This document shows positions 7,845 to 14,575 of a stretch of DNA of 19,307 bases, one piece after another. Position 1 is the stretch's first letter. Every line of letters starts with the position of its first letter. The notes beneath the pieces are model-generated. The model was not told where the DNA came from and ran no database searches. It saw only the letters and a program-made list of their open reading frames with translations. Source of the DNA: Deltaproteobacteria bacterium (lineage in GTDB: Bacteria > Desulfobacterota_B > Binatia > UBA9968); NCBI GenBank assembly GCA_027297485.1, contig JAPUHZ010000422.1, positions 1 through 19,307 on the forward strand. Reading direction: 5' to 3'. The position numbers and the translations under genes are program-made.

Positions 7845-8812
7845 TTACGGGGCTTGCGGCTCGGCGGAGCTGCCGACTTCAGGTAGCGGTAGTAGTCGCT
7901 GTCTGTCGTGAGGACCAAGACGGAGTCCTTGTTTTGACCCTCCTTAAAGGCCTCGAGCGTCCGGGAGAAGGCGTAGAACTCAGGGTCCAGGCCATAAGCC
8001 TTGCCGTAGATACTGGTCGCTTTAGCGTCCGCCTTACCTCGGATCTCTTGCACCTTACGATAGGCGACAGAGCGGATCTGGCGGAGCTCCTTTTCCATAG
8101 TGCCCAAGATCTCAGCGCTCCGTCCCTCCCCTTCAGACCGAAATTTGGCCGCAATTCGCTTCCGCTCGGAGATCATACGGGTGTAAACTTTTTGCCTGAC
8201 GCTCTCCACGTAGTCGAGGCGCTTGATACGGACATCCACCACCTCAATCCCGTACTGCGGGGTGATCTTTTGCACCTCGACAAGGATGGCACGGGTAATC
8301 TCCTCACGTCCAAGGGCGATCTTCTTCTTGAGCTCTTCCACCACTTCCTTGGGGGCCTCTTTGAGAACCTCAGCCTGGGGGGCTTCCCAAGAGGAACTCC
8401 GAACCAACTCAACCAGAGGATTGGAAGAGACAGCGTCTCGTATGACGGAGTCAATGATGTCATCCAGACGGGACTGGGCCCCGCGCTCCGACGCTACATT
8501 CTCCAGAAACCTCCGTGGATCTACAATACGCCATCGGGCGGTAGCATCTACCTTGATAAACTCACGCCCGGCCGTGGGGATCTCGTTGGGGTCGCCATCC
8601 CAGATGAGGAGGCGCTTCTCGAATTGCCGGACGGTCTGGACAAAGGGGAGCTTGAAATGCAAGCCTGCCTCTTTAATCGAATCCCCTACGGGCCGGCCGA
8701 ACTGCACGATGACCGCCTGCTGCCCCTCTTCCAGGGTGTAAAAGGAGCCGGATACAACAAGCAAAATCACTACTGCCAGTATTCCTAGCGTGTATTTTAT
8801 TGCCATTGTCAT
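7841..8812 (-). CDS. hflC: HflC, SPFH-domain modulator of the FtsH protease
   Basis: Membrane-anchored SPFH (band 7) protein that forms the HflKC cage around FtsH and modulates degradation of membrane proteins. The 323 residues have one N-terminal membrane helix (about 6-25, IKYTLGILAVVILLVVSGSF), then YTLEEGQQAVIVQFG, the standard start of the HflC SPFH domain, and a long helical region ending in a basic tail. Typical HflC features are DARWRI-like ATARWRIVDPRRF and DVRIKRLDY. The ATG at 8812 overlaps the hflK stop (ATGA) and has a clear AGGAGG site ending within hflK. It is coupled in turn to otsB. A long open frame on the opposite strand is a coding shadow. Confidence 0.95.
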   Translation of the reverse strand: MTMAIKYTLGILAVVILLVVSGSFYTLEEGQQAVIVQFGRPVGDSIKEAGLHFKLPFVQTVRQFEKRLLIWDGDPNEIPTAGREFIKVDATARWRIVDPRRFLENVASERGAQSRLDDIIDSVIRDAVSSNPLVELVRSSSWEAPQAEVLKEAPKEVVEELKKKIALGREEITRAILVEVQKITPQYGIEVVDVRIKRLDYVESVRQKVYTRMISERKRIAAKFRSEGEGRSAEILGTMEKELRQIRSVAYRKVQEIRGKADAKATSIYGKAYGLDPEFYAFSRTLEAFKEGQNKDSVLVLTTDSDYYRYLKSAAPPSRKPRK

Positions 8813-9837
8813 GGTTTTCTTCCCTCCTTTAGTGGCATCCGGCTTGCGCCCGTATCTAGCGAGAGCCAGGGGACTAACGCCTTCTGGTCGCTGTCCACAA
8901 TGTAAAGGCCCTTTGCATTTGGCAGGATCTCGCTCATGGCCTCTAGGTAGAGACGGCGTCGGGTAACCTCCGGCGCCCGCTGATACTCCGTCAGTATGGC
9001 TCGGAAGCGCGTGGCCTCTCCCTGAGCCCGATTGACCCGCTCCGTGGCGTAACCTTGAGCCTCGGAAACAGTTTGTTTCGCCTCGCCTCTGGCCTTAGGG
9101 ATTATCTTGTTCGCCTGCTCTTGAGCCTGGTTGACCATGCGCTCCAAGTCCTGCCTCGACTCGTTGACCTCATTGAAGGCGGGTTTGACCGGGTCCGGCG
9201 GAGTCACGTCCTGAAGCTCCACTGTGACAAGTTTTATCCCCGTCTTGTAATCGGACAGTATCTTTTGCATCTCCACTTTTACCTCGCTGGCTACACCGAC
9301 CCGGCCTACTGTCAGGACGTCGCTCCCCAGCCTGTTGCCAACCACTCTCCGCATAACCGCCTCTGCAATGTCTCGGAAGGCATCGCGCGGTTCCCGAAGC
9401 TCAAAGAGGTAGCGCGCCGGGTCCGCAATGCGGTACTGGACAATCCACTGAACGTCAATAACATTGAGATCCCCGGTGAGCATAAGAGACTCGTTGGAAA
9501 AGTCACCGCGCGCAAACCGTGTCCGCCTTGCGGCAGCTAAGGTCCGAAAGCCAAACTCTTCCTTAAGGACTCGGGCTGTGGGAATACGACGAGCCGTCTC
9601 GACACCGAACGGGATCTTGAAGTGAAGGCCCGGACTTGCCGTTCGCACGACACGACCGAAGCGCTGGATAACCGCCGTTTCCTCCGGCTGCACCGTGTAC
9701 CAGCTTGACCACAGAAGAATGAAAACGGCCAGGATAGCTATGATGGAGCCAATACCGCCAGGCCTGAGTCCCCGGAGTTTGCGTAGAACCCTCTCAATAG
9801 CCTCCCCGGCCTCCCCGGGCCATTGTCCGTTTGGCAT
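8809..9837 (-). CDS. hflK: HflK, SPFH-domain partner of HflC
   Basis: Partner of HflC in the FtsH-regulating complex in the inner membrane. 342 residues: a short cytoplasmic N-terminus, a membrane helix (about 29-46, IGSIIAILAVFILLWSSW), then VQPEETAVIQRFGRV and SPGLHFKIPFGVE, diagnostic of the HflK SPFH domain, and a coiled region rich in A, E, Q and R (NQAQEQANKIIPKARGEA). It is shorter than E. coli HflK (419), lacking the Gly-rich N-terminal and long C-terminal extensions, as is common outside the enterobacteria. An AAAGGAG site precedes the ATG. The 130-nt gap to otsA upstream shows no convincing promoter or terminator, so read-through from the otsA promoter is likely. Confidence 0.95.
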   Translation of the reverse strand: MPNGQWPGEAGEAIERVLRKLRGLRPGGIGSIIAILAVFILLWSSWYTVQPEETAVIQRFGRVVRTASPGLHFKIPFGVETARRIPTARVLKEEFGFRTLAAARRTRFARGDFSNESLMLTGDLNVIDVQWIVQYRIADPARYLFELREPRDAFRDIAEAVMRRVVGNRLGSDVLTVGRVGVASEVKVEMQKILSDYKTGIKLVTVELQDVTPPDPVKPAFNEVNESRQDLERMVNQAQEQANKIIPKARGEAKQTVSEAQGYATERVNRAQGEATRFRAILTEYQRAPEVTRRRLYLEAMSEILPNAKGLYIVDSDQKALVPWLSLDTGASRMPLKEGRKP

Positions 9838-9967
9838 ACATGTCTCCTTTCTCCAGACTCAAAGGATAACCCTCGTCCGGACCAAGCGCTCTATTGCTCG
9901 GACCAGTCGCAACTGAATGGATTTGCGGAAGTGATCCTATCCCCATTTCTAATATCTTGCAAGCCGA

Positions 9968-11410
9968 TCAGCCGCTTATATTCTCCTGTGCGGCAAGGCT
10001 CTTTAAAAAGCTCGCGCACCACCAGTAAATATCCTTCTCCATGACCGTCCGACGGAGTTGTCGCATTCGACTCCGCTTCTCTGTCTCGGGCATGGAAAGC
10101 GAGAGGCGGATAGCATCGGCCAGCCCCTCGATGTTGTAGGGGTTCACAAGGATCGAGTCGGTTAGAGTCGCCGCTGCCCCGGTAAATTCACTGAGGATCA
10201 GGCTGCCGCCATCCTCTACCCTGGAGGCAACGTATTCCTTGGCAACCAGATTCATCCCATCTCTAAGGGGGGTAATCAATGCCACATCAGAGGCCAAGTA
10301 GTAAGCCGCAACATCCTCCATAGGGAAGGATTGATAGAGATAACGCAGAGGAATCCACCTTCTGGTGCTGAAGCGGCCGGTAATGCGCCCTATCGCCTCA
10401 TCGATCTCCCGCCTCAAGCTCCTGTATTCATCAACTCGGGTTCGCGACGGGACGGCAATCTGTATCATGCAGACATGTTTGTGGAACTCAGGATATTTCT
10501 CCAAAAAGCGTTCATAGGCAAAGAGCCTCTCGCGGATTCCCTTCGTATAGTCGAGTCGATCGACACCCAGGATGATATGTTCCACCCCCACTTCCTTGCG
10601 TATCTGGCGGGCCCTCTCTGTAATCGGATCACTTAAGGCCAAGTCGTTCCACTTTGAAAAATCGACTCCTACGGGAAAGACTCCTAGCCGGACTACTCTG
10701 CCGTCGTATTGGATAGATCTGTTTTTTCGATCCACAGGGAGCTTCAGCACATCTTCCACGCATCGCAGAAAATGCTCGGCATGGAGAGGCAGGTGAAAAC
10801 CGATCAGGTCACTTCCCAAAAGACCGCGCAGAATCTCCTCGCGCCAGGGAAGGACCCGAAAGACCGGAGAGGCGGGAAAGGGAACATGCCAAAAAAAGCC
10901 TATGGAGAGACTCCGAGACCCCTTTCTCAGGAGACTGGGCAAGAGGGTAAGGTGAAAGTCGTTAATCCAGACGAAGTGTTGATCTTTAGAACCTTCTGTG
11001 AATTTTTTTGCGAACTTCTCGTTCACCGCCTGATACGCATCCCAGTATTCGCTCCTAAAATGGCACCGATCCAAGAAATAGTGCGAAAGAGGCCAGAGAA
11101 TCCGATTGGAAAACCCTTGGTAGTAATTGCGGACCTCCAGATCCGTGAGTCGAATGAGACGCAGTGAATATCGCGGGCTATCCGGGGGAACACCAACCTG
11201 CTCTGGGATATCGCCCTTTTCTCCCCAAGCGATCCAGGAGCCTCCGGACTGGCACATAATCTCATCCAGAACGGAAACCAGACCCCCGACGTTTTTCTCG
11301 TAATAAATCTGTCCAAATTGCTTTTTCAACTGATAGGGGGCACGATTGGAGATAACAGTGATAGGGCGGCCCAGCGAAAAGAGCTTTGTCTTATTTTCGT
11401 GGCTTTCCAT
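9968..11410 (-). CDS. otsA: Trehalose-6-phosphate synthase
   Basis: Transfers glucose from an NDP-glucose to glucose 6-phosphate, giving trehalose 6-phosphate (GT20); first step of trehalose synthesis in the cytosol. Family signatures are VISNRAPY, NVGGLVSVLDE, the WINDFHL and FFWHVPFP blocks, GVFPVGVDFSKW, GVDRLDYTKGI, TPLRDGMNLVAKEYVA and LILSEFTGAA. The frame is open to a TTG at 11521, but I place the start at the ATG at 11410 (480 residues, close to E. coli OtsA at 474), because conserved sequence begins just after it and a strong promoter (11459-11487) lies between the two, making the longer start untranscribed. It heads the long operon. No strong ribosome binding site is visible at this start. 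Confidence 0.95.
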   Translation of the reverse strand: MESHENKTKLFSLGRPITVISNRAPYQLKKQFGQIYYEKNVGGLVSVLDEIMCQSGGSWIAWGEKGDIPEQVGVPPDSPRYSLRLIRLTDLEVRNYYQGFSNRILWPLSHYFLDRCHFRSEYWDAYQAVNEKFAKKFTEGSKDQHFVWINDFHLTLLPSLLRKGSRSLSIGFFWHVPFPASPVFRVLPWREEILRGLLGSDLIGFHLPLHAEHFLRCVEDVLKLPVDRKNRSIQYDGRVVRLGVFPVGVDFSKWNDLALSDPITERARQIRKEVGVEHIILGVDRLDYTKGIRERLFAYERFLEKYPEFHKHVCMIQIAVPSRTRVDEYRSLRREIDEAIGRITGRFSTRRWIPLRYLYQSFPMEDVAAYYLASDVALITPLRDGMNLVAKEYVASRVEDGGSLILSEFTGAAATLTDSILVNPYNIEGLADAIRLSLSMPETEKRSRMRQLRRTVMEKDIYWWCASFLKSLAAQENISG

Positions 11411-11458
11411 CGGGCAGATTGAATCCGGAAACAGAAGAGAGAAATTGTTGCGCGCTAA

Positions 11459-11487
11459 AGCATAGGTGCATGAGAAGGGCCTGTCAA
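11459..11487 (-). promoter_or_regulatory. Sigma-70-type promoter of the otsA-hflKC-otsB-importer operon
   Basis: Read on the minus strand: a perfect -35 TTGACA (11482-11487), exactly 17 nt of spacer and a -10 TATGCT (11459-11464). The transcript would start near 11452, about 40 nt before the otsA ATG. It lies inside the longest otsA frame and so argues against the TTG start at 11521. Confidence 0.65.
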
Positions 11488-11530
11488 GCCCCCTCTTAGG
11501 GTTACATTTTGCACGGTTCAATGCCGGGTG

Positions 11531-11560
11531 TTTACAAGCCTCCTTGATTCTGTTTAAAAT
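11531..11560 (+). promoter_or_regulatory. Sigma-70-type promoter of the ferredoxin-fusion gene
   Basis: TTTACA (11531-11536), 18-nt spacer, TAAAAT (11555-11560), about 50 nt before the ATG at 11613. It is back to back with the otsA promoter, about 45 nt apart, so a shared regulator could act on both; no clear operator was seen. Confidence 0.45.
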
Positions 11561-11612
11561 GGCTAATTAGTACTTCGAACCTTACCAAAAGAAATCAGGA
11601 GGAATTAGAAGT

Positions 11613-12470
11613 ATGACAACGATGATTACCAGTGAGTGCATCAACTGCGGCGCCTGTGAGCCGGAGTGCCCTAATAACGCCATCTCCCAGGAAGAAGATA
11701 TCTATGTCATTGATCCCTTGCTCTGCACAGAGTGTGTGGGCTTTCACGACTATGAGGCCTGCGCCGCTGTCTGCCCTGTGGACTGCTGTGTGACCGATCC
11801 CAACAACATCGAAGTGGAAGATGCCTTAATCGCCCGCGCCCGCACCATACACCAAGACGTCGATTTTGGAGAGACCTTCGAGTCTCGTTTCCGTAAGGGA
11901 GCGGAAAAACCAAAAGCGCCTACCCCATCTAAGGAGGCGTCTACAGATCAACAAACCAAGACCCCTCCGACGGCTTCAACCACACAAGCCCTTACGACCT
12001 CACCCGAGCCTATCCCTGAGACTAAACAACCCACTCTACCCACGGATGGGGAGGATCCCTCTCCCCCCTTTTTAACGCCGCCCGAATATGAGGAATGGGA
12101 GATTCCCGTCCGCTGCTTCAAGTGCAACGAAACCTATACAGCACCTGTAAGATACTTCATGATCGGCAATGTACTTTTCTGTCCCCATTGTCAAAAATCC
12201 ACTGTCGTGAAGGACAACCTCAATTTTCAAATTCGCACTGCCTTGAAGGAGTTTTACGAAAGGTGGGAAGAAAATCTGGTCGAGGTTCAAGTGAAAAGAG
12301 AGAAAGAGCTGAGAGAGTTTAGAGAAAACCGCGAGAAAGAGTTAAGAGACTTTCAGAAGCACCAAGAGCAAGAGTTAGAGAAAATCAAAACTCAACTCCG
12401 AGGCATCAGCGAATCCTACGATGCCCCTGGGAGGCCAGCCGGAAAACGGACGCCTTTTGGCTGGGGGTGA
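11613..12470 (+). CDS. 2[4Fe-4S] ferredoxin fused to a zinc ribbon and coiled coil
   Basis: 285 residues in four parts. Residues 1-60 form a bacterial ferredoxin: C9-x2-C12-x2-C15-x3-C19-P and C38-x2-C41-x8-C50-x3-C54-P. The eight-residue insert in the second motif is typical of the Allochromatium/YfhL-type low-potential ferredoxins. Residues about 95-160 are a Pro/Thr/Ser-rich linker. A rubredoxin-like zinc ribbon follows (C168-x2-C171, x18, C190-x2-C193). The rest (about 200-265) is strongly charged, with repeated REKELREFRENREKELRD, predicted to be a coiled coil. A single ferredoxin domain of this type is normally 80-110 residues, so the fusion is unusual. An AGGAGG site lies 9 nt before the ATG. 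The stop overlaps the GTG of the next gene, a membrane protein. Electron transfer is secure from motifs; the partner is unknown. Confidence 0.9.
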   Translation: MTTMITSECINCGACEPECPNNAISQEEDIYVIDPLLCTECVGFHDYEACAAVCPVDCCVTDPNNIEVEDALIARARTIHQDVDFGETFESRFRKGAEKPKAPTPSKEASTDQQTKTPPTASTTQALTTSPEPIPETKQPTLPTDGEDPSPPFLTPPEYEEWEIPVRCFKCNETYTAPVRYFMIGNVLFCPHCQKSTVVKDNLNFQIRTALKEFYERWEENLVEVQVKREKELREFRENREKELRDFQKHQEQELEKIKTQLRGISESYDAPGRPAGKRTPFGWG

Positions 12471-12952
12471 TCTCCCCCCTTCTGATGCTGAATTCCTGGC
12501 TTCACCTCATGGCCCTGACAGTATATCTGGGATCTGTCCTTGGTCTCTGGCTATTGCTACTTCCTGCTCTCTCCGTCATCCAGGACCACGAGGGGAGAGT
12601 CAAGCTGCTCGCTCGTGGTCTAAAGCTCTACAATCCTCTACAAAACGGCGCGCTTGGATTATTGGTTATTTCGGGGGCCTTCCAGATCACCGTCCTGAAG
12701 GACGCCTATCGGGAACTATTTATCAAGGAACTAGGCGTGCCTCTCGTACTGAAGCTTATTTTGTCCTTTGTCCTCATTATCCTCAGCACCTATCAGTCTA
12801 TGGCAGTGGCACACCGCTTTGTGAGACGATACGAGGGAGAGGAGATCCTCTCGCCACAGGATACGGAGACTGTAACTCGACGCCTCCGAGTCACAACGCC
12901 CGTTATGTTTTTCCTCGCTATCATTACCGCCTTAGTGGGAGTCCGGCTGTGA
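12467..12952 (+). CDS. Four-helix integral membrane protein, CopD/DUF4149-like
   Basis: 161 residues, largely hydrophobic, with about four membrane segments: near 10-36 (LHLMALTVYLGSVLGLWLLLL), 58-75 (ALGLLVISGAFQITV), 88-108 (VPLVLKLILSFVLIIL) and the C-terminus (VMFFLAIITALVGV). The pattern of a first helix ending in LLPAL, then a loop, then helices separated by short charged loops resembles CopD-like or DUF4149 proteins, but no metal-binding motif confirms this. The start is GTG at 12467, overlapping the ferredoxin stop (GTGA); an ATG at 12485 is an alternative. The tight coupling suggests that this protein and the ferredoxin fusion work together, possibly in electron transfer at the membrane. 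Confidence 0.8.
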   Translation: MISPLLMLNSWLHLMALTVYLGSVLGLWLLLLPALSVIQDHEGRVKLLARGLKLYNPLQNGALGLLVISGAFQITVLKDAYRELFIKELGVPLVLKLILSFVLIILSTYQSMAVAHRFVRRYEGEEILSPQDTETVTRRLRVTTPVMFFLAIITALVGVRL

Positions 12953-13044
12953 GGGTGAAAACGTCACATGGACAAAACTTCTTGACGTGAACAAGATGAA
13001 AATGCTAGCTCTCAGACATATCTATAAGGAGGAATGATCTAGCG

Positions 13045-13995
13045 ATGCAAACAATATCTCAAGAAAAAAGAAAGTTGAAGATTATCTATCGCTCCAACTC
13101 CCACGCCCCTTTCTGGGTGGTGGCCGACAAATCCGGGATATGGGAAAAAAATGGGCTGGAGGTGGATACCAGCCCCCAGCCGATGCGGGAAAAGGCGGTG
13201 GAGGCGCTTAAAAATGGGCGCGTAGACCTGATCTCCGGGAATCACCACAACCTCTATGCCAGAAAGGCCAAAAACGGTGAAGACTTTGTTCACCTGGCCC
13301 AGGCGGCAAACAACTGGACTGACAACAGGATGGTAGTGGCTGACGGGATCAAATCGGTGAAAGAGCTGAAAGGGAAAAAGGTGGCCACAGAGAAGATCAC
13401 CGGTCACGCCGGGCTTAATGTCTGGCTCTTTCTCCGCCAAGAGGGGTTGGATAGTGACAAGGGGGAGGTTGAACTAGTGCCCGCTCCCGGACCTGCTGAG
13501 GAAAGGTGGAAACGGGTTCTCAACGGGGAATTTGGCGCAACGTTTGTCGGAACCCCTCATGACATGCGGGCTGCACGTGCAGGGGCTCACGTTATTCGAG
13601 TCCGCCCCATGCCCATGATCCGAGGGGTGACGCTAACCACAACCATGGACTTCGTAAAAAACCATGAGGAAGAGATCCGGCGTTTAATTCGCGGCGTGGT
13701 CGATACTACCCACTTCTTTCTCACCAAGAAAAACCAGACCCTGGACATCCTGAAACGCCACGTCTCTCCGATCTTAAAACTCGACAACGACGAGGAGGTA
13801 GAGACTCTGTACAGCGACTGGACCCAATCTCTGGAACGCAAACCCTACCCTTCGACTGAAGCCATTGAGAATGTCTTCCAGCTTGCGCTAAGGCGAAATC
13901 CCGAGATAGCTGACTTCAACCCGTTGGCCATGTGGGATACCCATTACGTCCGTGAGCTGGACGACAGCGGTTATATTGACCAGCTGTATCAATAA
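13045..13995 (+). CDS. NMT1/SsuA-like substrate-binding domain protein without a signal peptide
   Basis: 316 residues with the two-lobe periplasmic-binding fold of the NMT1/THI5/SsuA superfamily: LKIIYRSNSHAPFWVVADKSGIWEKNGLEVD at the N-terminus, NGRVDLISGNHHN (58-69), KSVKELKGKKVAT, and NGEFGATFVGTPHD. There is no signal peptide or lipobox, so it should be cytosolic, and no permease or ATPase gene lies beside it. Alignment by eye to yeast THI5 puts H68 where THI5 has its reactive His66, but the lysine that binds PLP is replaced and the CCCFC motif is absent, so a thiamin-precursor function is not supported. It may be a ligand sensor or an enzyme. An AAGGAGG site (13026-13032) lies 12 nt from the ATG, longer than usual, with a decoy ATG-ATC-TAG between. 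Confidence 0.85.
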   Translation: MQTISQEKRKLKIIYRSNSHAPFWVVADKSGIWEKNGLEVDTSPQPMREKAVEALKNGRVDLISGNHHNLYARKAKNGEDFVHLAQAANNWTDNRMVVADGIKSVKELKGKKVATEKITGHAGLNVWLFLRQEGLDSDKGEVELVPAPGPAEERWKRVLNGEFGATFVGTPHDMRAARAGAHVIRVRPMPMIRGVTLTTTMDFVKNHEEEIRRLIRGVVDTTHFFLTKKNQTLDILKRHVSPILKLDNDEEVETLYSDWTQSLERKPYPSTEAIENVFQLALRRNPEIADFNPLAMWDTHYVRELDDSGYIDQLYQ

Positions 13996-14016
13996 ACTGC
14001 AGCCGCCGAAAAAAAA

Positions 14017-14039
14017 GGGGCGGTTATTATTTCCGCCCC
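14017..14039. terminator. Bidirectional terminator between convergent genes
   Basis: A perfect 7-bp GC stem (GGGGCGG at 14017-14023, CCGCCCC at 14033-14039) with a 9-nt loop. On the minus strand it is followed by eight T (A at 14009-14016), a strong terminator for the 14065 gene; on the plus strand it is followed by CTTTC, weaker but 22 nt after the 13995 stop. Confidence 0.85.
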
Positions 14040-14064
14040 CTTTCTCGATCTTAGAAAGATCTGC

Positions 14065-14355
14065 CTACTTTTTTACCTTCACTACACTGGCCGTCAGACG
14101 ATCATCCGATTCATCATAGGTTGCTTCGATCATGGCTCCAACCGTGATCTCTGAGCGATCGCCAACCCCTGATAAATCAGTACTGCTACCGCTAATTCGG
14201 ATCTTCACCTCTTTGCAAGGGTTCTTAACGGTAATGTAACGGCCTTCCCGCTCAATCGCCGTCACTTTCCCTTTAATATCAGCAGCTGAGAGCCAACCTG
14301 CTACGGAAAGGGTAAAAAGGGCCAATAAAACAAGGCTAAATAGCTTCTTAAACAT
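14065..14355 (-). CDS. Small exported OB-fold-like protein (DUF5666-like)
   Basis: 96 residues with a clear Sec signal peptide (MFKKLFSLVLLALFTLSVAGWLSAA, cleavage probably near A25) and a short beta-rich mature part: IKGKVTAIEREGRYITVKN, VKIRISGSSTDL, IEATYDESDDRLTASVVKVKK. The pattern GKVTAI...ITVK...G..IEATYD....ASVVKV is that of small periplasmic OB-fold proteins such as DUF5666. No enzymatic residues are visible. It is well equipped for high expression: a near-perfect promoter (14418-14446), an AAAGGAGGTGA ribosome binding site and a strong terminator, and stands alone as a single-gene unit. Function unknown. Confidence 0.88.
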   Translation of the reverse strand: MFKKLFSLVLLALFTLSVAGWLSAADIKGKVTAIEREGRYITVKNPCKEVKIRISGSSTDLSGVGDRSEITVGAMIEATYDESDDRLTASVVKVKK

Positions 14356-14417
14356 GGTTTTTCACCTCCTTTCTATTTGATATTGGCAGTAAATCTACCT
14401 CGTCTTTGACGCGCTTC

Positions 14418-14446
14418 TTTATATTTTTTTTATTTATCCATGTCAA
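14418..14446 (-). promoter_or_regulatory. Strong sigma-70-type promoter of the small exported protein gene
   Basis: On the minus strand: TTGACA (14441-14446), 17-nt A-rich spacer, TATAAA (14418-14423). This is an 11 of 12 match to consensus, with a 5' leader of about 55 nt to the ATG at 14355. Confidence 0.8.
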
Positions 14447-14528
14447 GGCCTTTACCTTGGGATTTCAGTCATACAATTTATATCCCTTTTCCAATACGTT
14501 TTACCGCTTCACGGCCATTTGCTCTATA

Positions 14529-14557
14529 TTGACAACTCTTGGGCGATTCATTATGAA
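14529..14557 (+). promoter_or_regulatory. Strong sigma-70-type promoter firing into a structured region
   Basis: TTGACA (14529-14534), exactly 17 nt, TATGAA (14552-14557). The predicted start near 14564 is about 12 nt before the first hairpin of the 14576-14847 segment and about 300 nt before the next ATG at 14860, so the transcript would carry a long structured leader or a separate small RNA. Confidence 0.7.
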
Positions 14558-14575
14558 AGGGATGACTCATCCAAC

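Noticed and set aside
7934..8788. 284-codon open frame on the plus strand
   Set aside because: It lies wholly opposite hflC, whose SPFH motifs are unmistakable; it has no recognisable domain and is a coding shadow.
9838..9967. Hairpin GTCCG...CGGAC between otsA and hflK as a terminator
   Set aside because: The stem is interrupted by a five-base bulge and has no T-run on the minus strand.
11411..11521. 37-residue N-terminal extension of OtsA from a TTG start
   Set aside because: The extension has no OtsA similarity and the predicted promoter lies inside it, so it would not be transcribed.
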